This document shows, one piece after another, positions 1 through 9,800 of a stretch of 22,224 nt of DNA; the stretch's first letter is position 1; each line of letters begins with the position of its first letter. The stretch covers positions 1-22,224 of the forward strand of contig LT649518.1 in the NCBI GenBank assembly GCA_900128395.1. Direction: 5' to 3'. The DNA is from Stramenopiles sp. TOSAG23-2 (taxonomy: Eukaryota; Sar). The notes beneath the pieces are model-generated. The model worked only from the letters and a program-made list of their open reading frames with translations. It made no database searches and was not told the origin of the DNA. The translations under genes and the position numbers were made by a program.

Positions 1-2
1 AG

Positions 3-809
3 GTAGCAGTGAGGGTAACCGATGACGGTAACGGTCGCCTAAGCGATGAAAATTCTGTAATCATTCAAGTCTTGCAGAGTAATATGCGACCAACTATATA
101 TAATCAAACCATTTATATTCGTGAAAATCGATATTGGTACCGAAAAGTTGGACAACCTATACAAGCGTCTGATCCAGATACAAATCCTGTCCAACGGCTA
201 AAATTCAGAATAGAAAAAGGAAATGAAGATCGTTGTTTTAGTATTGATGCGTATAGTGGTCAGATTCGTGTTAGGTATATGCGATGGTGGTATCGATTTA
301 AAAAGTGCATCAACCATGAAAACGTTAAAGATTGGATGAAAACTGCTTCTGATCGCCCTGAAAGTGCCACTGGGCAATGGTACCGCTTGCAAGTCTCAGT
401 TACCGATGATGGTGCTGGAAGGATGTCTGATGTGGCATTCATTTACATTGTTGTAGAGGATCGTAATGATAGGCCGTATTTTGAATCTGATTCTTACCAA
501 TGGTCCATAGATGTCCCAGAGGATATGAAGGTCGGAGATTACCTAACAACGTCATGGGTCCCTCGCGATGAAGACACTGGAAGCGTTCTAACTGCAAAAT
601 CACACTATTGGTGGGATAGACACTGGACGGTGGACAGTACAGTGAAGCTCGGAGAGCCAATGAAGATTTATTTAGCCCAAGAATTAGATTTTGAACAGGA
701 GAGCTGGTCATGGTTTTGGATAGAGGTGAGAGATAATGGAGTTGCTGGGGATAGACAATCCAAGTCTGGTTGGTTTGGCTTGAGTGTTCGGATTCTTGAT
801 GTTAACGAG
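3..809 (+). repeat. Cadherin repeats 0 (partial), 1 and 2 of the plus-strand protein
   Basis: The C-terminal strands of one cadherin repeat (VTDDGNG, residues 3-9) are followed by two whole repeats. They end in calcium-linker motifs EDRNDRP (150-156) and DVNEPP (264-269). Internal motifs include ASDPD, SGQIRV and LDFE. These repeats are unusually rich in aromatic residues (for example RYWYRK, RWWYRF, HYWWDRHW and SWSWFW). The first linker (LQSN at 22-25) is degenerate. Confidence 0.92.
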
Positions 810-3800
810 CCCCCGATACCAACCGATTTGCATTTTACTGTAAGCGAGGACGCAACAATCGGATCTTTAATTGGGCGGCCATTGGAAGCAAAGGATCCAG
901 ATAAGGACCAATCTGAGACCTTAAGCTTCAACATAGATCGTGAAAATTGCTTTTCGCGGAATACAGGTCCAGTTAAGCGCTATGTAGCATTTCCGCCAGT
1001 ATTTCGGGAAATTTCACAACACAGGCTTACATTGAAAGTCATTGCGCAGCACTCCGTCCATATTTTAATGTATAATACTGGCAAAAACTCGGTCGAGATA
1101 GTATATGGTGCAAAACACAATACAATTTCAAAAATACAAAAATGTAAAAAAGTACAATTAATTGGCTCAGAAATAAAGACTTCAGCATGTGAGGAACTTG
1201 TTTCAAAAAGTTCTGTTTCAATATTATCAACGAACGATTTTACCGATATTTGGGTTCATTACGATGCTTCCACGGGAACCGTGTCTACAGGTACAGGTAC
1301 AATAAACACAGAAAATACATTTATGAAAGTGGAAGGATTTGCTGCTCAAACTTTCTCAAAATATGCCGTTTCTACTGGGTATGGAACCACTGGTAAATTC
1401 CGCAACGTGTGTTTGCCACAAGAAAGCAAACATGATGCTAATGTGTTTACTTTGAGGCCGGGTCAGAAACAAGCAGAGTATATAATTTCTCTGAAAAAAA
1501 AAGTGTTAGATTATGAATCGCGATCTTCTTATGGTATTAAAATACGTATTACTGACACTGGAATGCCGCCATTATCGGCTTATGGAAACGTTAGAATTGA
1601 TGTTTTGGATGCAAACGATGCCCCTGTCTTTGGTGCTAGCTTGCCTCCTAGTTCTCCTGCACCTGCTACTCGTTTAGGATGCTATAGGCAGAAACGGTAT
1701 AATGTTTGGGGGGCGCGTTTGGATTCAAATGGTGCATTAATGCCATACAATAGCTGGTGGTACTTCCAAAATGAGGATGATTTTACATATATTGCAACTT
1801 CAGTAGGCGCTGATGTAAATGAATGTGAAACAATCTGTCATAGTTCTGGGTACAAATATTTTGCGTTGCAATGGTGGGGAAAATGCTTCTGTGGAAACTC
1901 CTACGGTAGATTTGGAGAAAAATACTATCCAAACGGTTGCAAATATCCAACAAATGATAATTACTTTGGTTGGTTAGATCAAAATGTGGTGTATAAAATT
2001 AGTCCGCGGGTCCCGACTGTTAATCGTTTATTAACGGCATCTGTCAAAGCGGATGCTCAAGTTCAATTATCAGCCAGTGTCACATTACATAATGGAAATT
2101 ATATTGGCAACGGAAATTTCAATAACGGGAGACCCTTGTTTAATTCCAATACATCGAAATTAAAAGGCAATATATTTAATATTGTAGAAGTTTCTGATGG
2201 TCCAGAGAACTCAAATGCCCATGTCCTACAAATATCAGCATCCAGTGGGTCGTCGTCGGATGCATATCTCGTAGAAAATACTAAAATGAAATGCGGCAAT
2301 GGTAAATACATTATCAGTGGATGGGTTAGATGTACATCAAGTTTCGATGGTACTAAAGAATTGCTAGAAACGTCATTTTTTGGAGATAACGATGTTTTAG
2401 TAGGTTCATCAACAGGTATTTTTCCATCCACATGCGACAATAGTTGGACAAAAGTAACAACAACATTTGATAGCGGCACTCTTGCAATATGTAAATTTGA
2501 AGTTACGGTTGCTAAATATTTAGGTCATGAAAACGGATTAGTCGAAATAACAGGCTTAGAAGTAAGGCCACAGTCAATAGCTTATGACGCAGAAATACGC
2601 GACTTGAGCACAAATGGAAAAGTATTCGGTGACACGCTTACCCATCGATATGCTTCGATACCATCGACATTAGGAGGAGCAAAAATACTTCATATGTCAG
2701 GTACAAGTGGAGAAGTAGGAGGAGAAGTTTTAACTTTGAAATTGAACTCGGATGCAACAGTATATGTAGCAGTATCAAATGGAGAAAATCGTGGTTTAGG
2801 ATTAAGCAAAAGTCTTGTTAACGATGGTTGGGTAAAAGAGACGGGTCATATGACATGGATGGAAATGGACCGTGAAATGTCAGTTTCATTATTTTCTAAA
2901 AAGACGAACAAAGATTTTACTGTAGAATTGCCGGAAACAGAGACGGAATGCAAATGGATAGAAGGTCCTACAGGCAGTGACGCAAATATTTTGTGCAGCG
3001 ATGGTACAACGTGTTCAGGTAATAATATTGTAGGCGAATCAAGTCAGTGTTGTAAGAATAATGGAGGCATTGCACGTTGTAACGCGGAGTATCCTGCCAT
3101 GTGTGCAACACCTATGCAATGCGTAAAAGGGACTGATTATTGTTGTAACACTGTTGAATTGTGCAAGGCAAACTATGGTGGATTGCGACAATGTCGTGGA
3201 TACGACTATAGTATTATTATTCAACGTAAAGAAGTTAAAAATATTGAAACATGTGGTCTTAAATTTATTTCTGATGCACAACAGCCAACGACGTTAGAAC
3301 CCACTCAACATCTTGCTACGTGGAATTGTGATGGAGAAGCATCGACATTATATCTGGAAGGTAATCAAGTTTATGCAAATATTAACGAGGCAAAGTGTGG
3401 TTTAAAAATTGGCAAAAATGGCAATGGTGCAACCTATGTTGACTCAGACGATTCTAGAAATGCAGTTTTTGATTGCAATGGCGAGGCAGACACGATCAAA
3501 TATGAAGAGGGTCGTGTATTTGCCACATCTGAAGGCACCACATGTGCCCTTAATTTTCATACCACAAAAGGTTCTACAAGTGTACTTCAACCAAACGAAC
3601 GACTAGCGTTGTGGAAATGTAATATTCCATTGGAAAACCTTGCATATGACGAAATTTACGATGTAGACTTAAACAAAAGATGGATACAATGGGGTTTTAA
3701 TGGCTATAGATATAGAGCATGGAGCGGAAAATTAAAAGACGATTATGGATTTTGGATGTCTAGCTACAACCAGTATCGAACAACAACTGATCGACAAATA

Positions 3801-6800
3801 TATTACCTCGATTTAGGTTCCGTCAAAGAAGTAGTTGGAGTAGCACTATTGCCGCATAGTAGACGAAGAAACTACTTTATTAAGAACATTAAAATTGTTA
3901 CGAAGAAGCATTTAAATGACCCATGGGCATTCGTTGATAATGGTCGTCAATTTCAGGTAATGAGCAAATGGCAAAAACAGGTTATTCGAATCATGTTAAA
4001 ATACAATATCAATGCTAGATATGTCGGTGTAATACCATTAGCATGGAATAGATATCCAGTATTGCGCATGGGTGTGATTGCTATAAAAAGTGACACATAT
4101 ACAAAAATGCAATTTGAAGGGTCAGGGTGTTGCATATTCAGAAGCACTGAAACAACCATGGTCCAGTCAAAAATGGCTAATTGGGAGACGTGTATTTTAC
4201 AATGTAAAAACTCTGATTCATGTGTTGCTGCTGATACCGCAAAGATTTTAGATGCATACACGTGTCGTATGCATTATCGCGCAAACCAGCTTATGAATCT
4301 CCCAACTGATCTTGAGGTAGGATGTGGAAATTCAAATAATAAAAGGAAATGTTATAGAAAAATGATCAGTGATCGATCATATTTTCCACCGACAATTATG
4401 ACGCAAAATGCAAAATCCGCTAATTCTGTAACAACAACACATTGTGCTTCCGCAGACCATGTATCTACAACTGCTATATTGAACTGTCCAACTGATATGT
4501 ATATATCTAGTATTGAATTTGCTAGCTTTGGCGATCCATCTGGTCAATGTAACTCGTACTCTGAAGGAAGCTGTCATAGCACAACTAGCAGAACTGTTGT
4601 AGAAGAAAAATGTTTATTCAAAAAGAGGTGCAACTTACTTGCAAATACGGATAAATTTGGAAATACCTGTTTTGCTGACACTGGCATTCGCTTAGCAGTA
4701 CAATTTAATTGTACGACTGAAGCTGTACTTGAGGCTTCATCTTCAAGTGATTGTGAAGGCAAAACTGGGTACGTAGCATGTTTCAAAACACCAGAAGAGT
4801 CTGCAATTGGAACTGAAGTTGGATCGTTGTCTGCCACGGATCCTGACGCTAACGACGAGCTTGCATTTACCATTTTGAATGGTAACTTACGCGATGCATT
4901 TAGCTTAAATTCAAAATCGGGTAAACTAATGGTCGAAAAAGACTTCCTCAATCATGAAGACTTTTCGACAAAGGGTGAATACAAAATACAAGTACAAGTA
5001 CAAGATTCTAGAGGATTATATGCAAGTGGCATGGTCTTAATAGAGATTGAAGATATAAACGAACCGCCTGTCTTTGAAGAGGCAGGCGTCGTACGTACGG
5101 TTCTTGAAAATAGCGCTTCCGGGGTATTAATTGGAGGACCAATTAAGGCGTCTGATCCTGATGACCCAGAGACTTTGTTTGGGAAACGCACGTTTAATCT
5201 TGTAGATGGCGACTTGTCGCTGTATACTAATATGAGCAAAACAGGGCAGTTAACAGTTACGAAGAAAAATGCATCTAGCAATATTGACTTTGAGCAAACG
5301 CCAATGCTTCACGGAGAGGTTGAAGTTATTGATGGCGGTGGATTATCGGTTTTCTTGGATATTTCTGTCCGTGTTATTGATGTAAATGAACCGCCTACGT
5401 TTCCATCTGAAATAGTAGTCTGCCATCCTGATTTTGTCTTCGGGGATGATTTGAACGTAAAGATATACACGAGCACAATCAGACATGCTGACACTTCCCA
5501 TTATATTCAGCTGCAAACTACATTTAACAATGCTATCACTGAGTATACCACAGATGCGGGGTTTTCCAAAGGGCAAGAGTACACATTCACATTTGACGCA
5601 ACATACTGGCCAGAGACCATCAAGATCTCGCTACCAGGGAACGACGGTATCGGAATCTGGAAATTTGTCGTAAATGATCAAGTTTTATTTGAAGATCCGA
5701 ACGGGAAACAAGGTTCGTATCGCCATGGTTTCATAGATACGAATGGCCCCAAGCCATACATGACCCTTAACATGTGTCAATATAAATTTTATAAGCAAAT
5801 CGATGCAGGTATTATGGAGCGCTCAATAAGAGAAAATTCTGCCGAAGCTACAAAAGTTGGTGCTTTAATTGCCGCTGAGGACAGTGACAATGGACAATCA
5901 TTGCAGTACAGCATTATTGCAGGAAACGATTTCAACACCTTTCGCATCGTTGCGTGTAATGGGCAAATTGAAGTCAACAAGGCAAACCTAAACTTTGAAG
6001 TCCAATCACACTTCGATTTACAAGTTCAGGTAATGGATAATGGATTAAATCCGCCATCTCTCTCTGCAACAGTAAATGTTCGTATAAATGTGCTTGATGT
6101 GAATGATCCTCCAACGATAGAAGACCAGTATTTTAGTGTAAGAGAAGGTTCGGCCAACGGGACATTTATTGGAAATCCATTTATCACCATTGACGAAGAT
6201 GCAAGTGACACGTACACTTTCATGCTGCTTAACGATGACGACGGTCGATTTAAGTTACATAATGGTGTAAATGGTACTAGTTTAGTAATCGCTGGAGATG
6301 GGGAAATAGATTATGAAACGAGAACTCAACACTCGATAATAGTTGAAGTGACGGACGACGGAAATCTCCCGGCTTCCATAAGCAGCCAAGCAGAATTTAC
6401 TATTGAAGTTTTAGATGTGAATGAACCACCTACATTTATGAATACAATTGTAACAATTTCTGAGAATATCAATGATGGTGAAATTATACGAAGCACGCTA
6501 GATCTTGTAGATGAAGATATAGGGCAAAGCGTCGTTTATTCCGGGGTTAAGATTGCAATTTGTTCCATTTCAGATCGTGATAGTAACAGTCCTGAAGATA
6601 CGTGTGAATGGAGTAACAATGTAACGGTGGGTGACATCTTTGAAGTAGATGCTGAAACAAGTGACTTAACCGTAAATGATGGCAATCGTTTCGATTACGA
6701 AGACTTGATATATTATAAAGTTTTGATACGAGCATCTGACAATGGTATTCCACAGCAATATTCAGATTCTACTGTCGTTATCATTATTGAGGATTATAAT

Positions 6801-9800
6801 GAAAGCCCGGAAATCTTAAGTGATGTTAGGTTCAATGTAAGTGAAGGAGGCATAAGACCTGCAGAGTACGAATCCACCATAGCAGGACTTCCTTCCGGAT
6901 TAGTTGGTTACTGGGCTTTAGAGGAAACGGAGGGCAGAATATTAGATACAAGTGGGTATGAATCACATGGATATTTCTTTGGTCATCGAAAAACTACTGC
7001 AGGGGGCAATGACAATGGTATGAGTTATGACTTCACAGAAGGAACTACCATCATCGTCCCGCCGGTAGTTGGAAGCACACAACTATCGCAAACAGTAATA
7101 TCATTGTCTGCTTGGATTTATCCACGTAGCTTTGACTTTTCTGGTGATTATGGAGTAATAGCTGGGAAAGAACGTGGGTGGTTGATGGGATTGCAAAAAA
7201 ACACTGGTTATTTCGTATCATCAATTAGCACATCAAACATACCGTCTAGTAACAGCAATACACATTGCTGGAAATGGCGAGGCAATCATAAAGTAATGTT
7301 AAATCAATGGTCGCATGTTTTGCTATCGTATAATGGCAGTAGTGTGAACCATTACATAAATGGAAACCATGTAGAGAGCCGGACTTGCTCGGGAAATCTA
7401 AATGTGGCCTCCAATCCATTTCACATAGGATCACGAAAGGGATACCCCGCAGTGGAAAACATTGGCACGTCTTTTTTTGAAGGTCGTATTGATAATGTGA
7501 TTGTTTTTAACAAGGCATTTTCACAAAACGATGTGAACCAAGTTTATCTACACCAACATGAAGCTTATGGTTTACTTACATTAGGTGGTATATCTCATGT
7601 AGTGTATGATCAAGATTTTGATGAGATACTGCATTATGAAATCGAAAGGGGTAACGGTAGGGGACATTTTTTTATAAACAGCGATAGCGGTCTTGTTTCT
7701 GTAAATCAAAAAGTTTTAAAGTTTAACACAGCCAACTTTTATAAAATCGTTATAATAGTGTCTGACAGTAATAGCAATACGAACTATATTGATCTTTTGG
7801 TTGATATCAATGATATCAACGAACCGCCCTTTTTTGGAGAAATCTTGGGGTTTTCAATATCAGAGAACCCAACAGCTTATTCCATGATTGGAATAATTAA
7901 CGCAGAAGACGAAGATCGTGTTGAAAGGCATACATTTAACGTGCAGAGCATTAACGATGAAATCGACAGTAATTTATGGGTTTTAGATTTAAACAATATC
8001 AATTCAACTAAATCAAACGCTGGAAGTGCCAAATTATTCGTAACCGAATTTGGAGAAAATAATATGAATTATGAAGCTATCATCAATTCATACAATGTCT
8101 CTATTTTGGTGACAGACAAAGGCGGTCTTTCTGCGTCGTGTGTCGTAAGCGTCACAGTAGACGATGTAAATGAACCTCCAGCACCGAATAGTACCCATAC
8201 CTTTTGGACCAGAGAAAACGCAGCTGTAGGTACGTATATTGGGTATCCTATTTCAACCGGTGATCCTGATTATTCAGATGCACATGATTATATAATTACT
8301 GCATGGTCGACTACTGGAGAGTCCCATAAAAATACCGATTCATCATGGACTTCTCCATTTATGATCCATCAAGCAACTGGGCAAATGTTTTTAGAAGATA
8401 TTTCCGTTCTTCCTACGTCAGGTACAGACAAGATTTTTATGTTTGAAATCACGGTGAAAGATATGAATGGTCTGTTTGAAACGTGCACAGTAACAATAAC
8501 TGTTGTCAATGTGAATGATGCCCCCGAAATAGAAGATCAAACTTTCCAAGTGCATGAAAATTCCCAGATGGAAACTGTTGTAGCAACTATATCGGCTACG
8601 GATGGCAACTCAGGTGATGTTTTGAAATACGAGTTTATGCAGGCATTTCCATTTTCTGGAATGCGAACATTCAATTTAGATGAAACGACTGGGAAAATTA
8701 CGGTAGCTGATCTAGCAGCAAATAATGTGACCATTGACCATGAAATATTAACAACTTATTCTTTCCTTGTCTCCGTTGATGATCAACACTTAACTTACCC
8801 TATGTATGATTCGGCCTTGATAACTATTAATGTTACAGATATTAATGAAACTCCAGCTATAGATGGTGAGCAAACATTTACAATTGATGAAAATGCAGAT
8901 GATGACTCAGTGGTTGCTGATGAAATAGATATATTTGATGAAGATGAATTGGAAACATTTACATGGTCATTTGTCTCTGCGCCAACTGATTTGCCATTCA
9001 AAATTGATAGTTCAACTGGTGAGATTTTAACCGTGACATCGACACAGTTTGGTAGTTTTAAAACTCCTTTTGACATTCCAATGGAAGACGAAACGGATAA
9101 TGATCGGTCAGGTAAAGGATTCATATTGGGTAAATGGAATAGGAACAAGGAATTATCTGGCAATGGCTTTAGTAACAATTATATGAATTACAAATGGAGT
9201 GAAGATAAAGCAACAACAAGTGGTAGAACTTCTGTAATGTCTAGAAGCATGGAAGTTGAAGTTTTACAAGGTTTTAAATCTTGGAATTGGTTTGGCGGTA
9301 AGATAAGCGTTGAAGAGGGGCAAATGTATACTGTAAGTTTGTTTTTAAAATTTGTAGATTCTGTACCTGATTGTACGAATGATAATTTTGGATTAAAGAA
9401 GCATTCCCCAATCGTTGTTAATAGAGATTTTATGAGCGACATTGTCGCGGATCAATGGAAGTACGTCGAGTGGACCTTTACGGCTGAGCAAACGACTAAC
9501 GATGAATTGGTCATTTTCATCATGGATAGTTGCCCTGGTGGGAGCGTAGCTAGGGTAGCGGACATGAATTTCTACAATGTTCAAACAAGTCGTGCATTTA
9601 CTCCTTTGAATTACGAGGTGACCAGGACATATTCAGTTAATGTTAAAGCCATAGATAGTGGTGGGCTTGAATCAGTTGAAACCATTACAATTAATGTTAA
9701 TGATATAAACGAGCCTCCAACACTGGAACCCGGAAAGTTTTTTGTGATGGAAAATGCTCCAATTGGGACGTACATAGGCAGTGTCTTAGCCACAGATCCT

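Noticed and set aside
9-11. GTG as start of the plus-strand gene
   Set aside because: The reading frame is open to the left, and the first residues are the middle of a cadherin strand; no signal peptide or start context is present.
1280-1305. Short ACAGGT repeat
   Set aside because: Two or three copies only, inside conserved coding sequence; nothing beyond Thr/Gly codon repetition.
1020-1418. A methyltransferase enzyme
   Set aside because: The FA domain name is historical. There is no SAM-binding glycine motif, and the sequence is an all-beta binding-type domain.
2099-2479. Minus-strand open frame of 126 codons inside the plus-strand gene
   Set aside because: It is antisense to the conserved CBM-like module and shows no domain of its own.
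4984-5002. Short ACAAGT repeat
   Set aside because: It codes for alternating residues of a cadherin strand (QVQVQ) and is not a separate element.
8795-9178. Minus-strand open frame of 127 codons
   Set aside because: It is antisense to cadherin repeats 12-13; composition is Ser/Val/Ile-rich as expected of antisense to Asp/Asn/Glu-rich coding.
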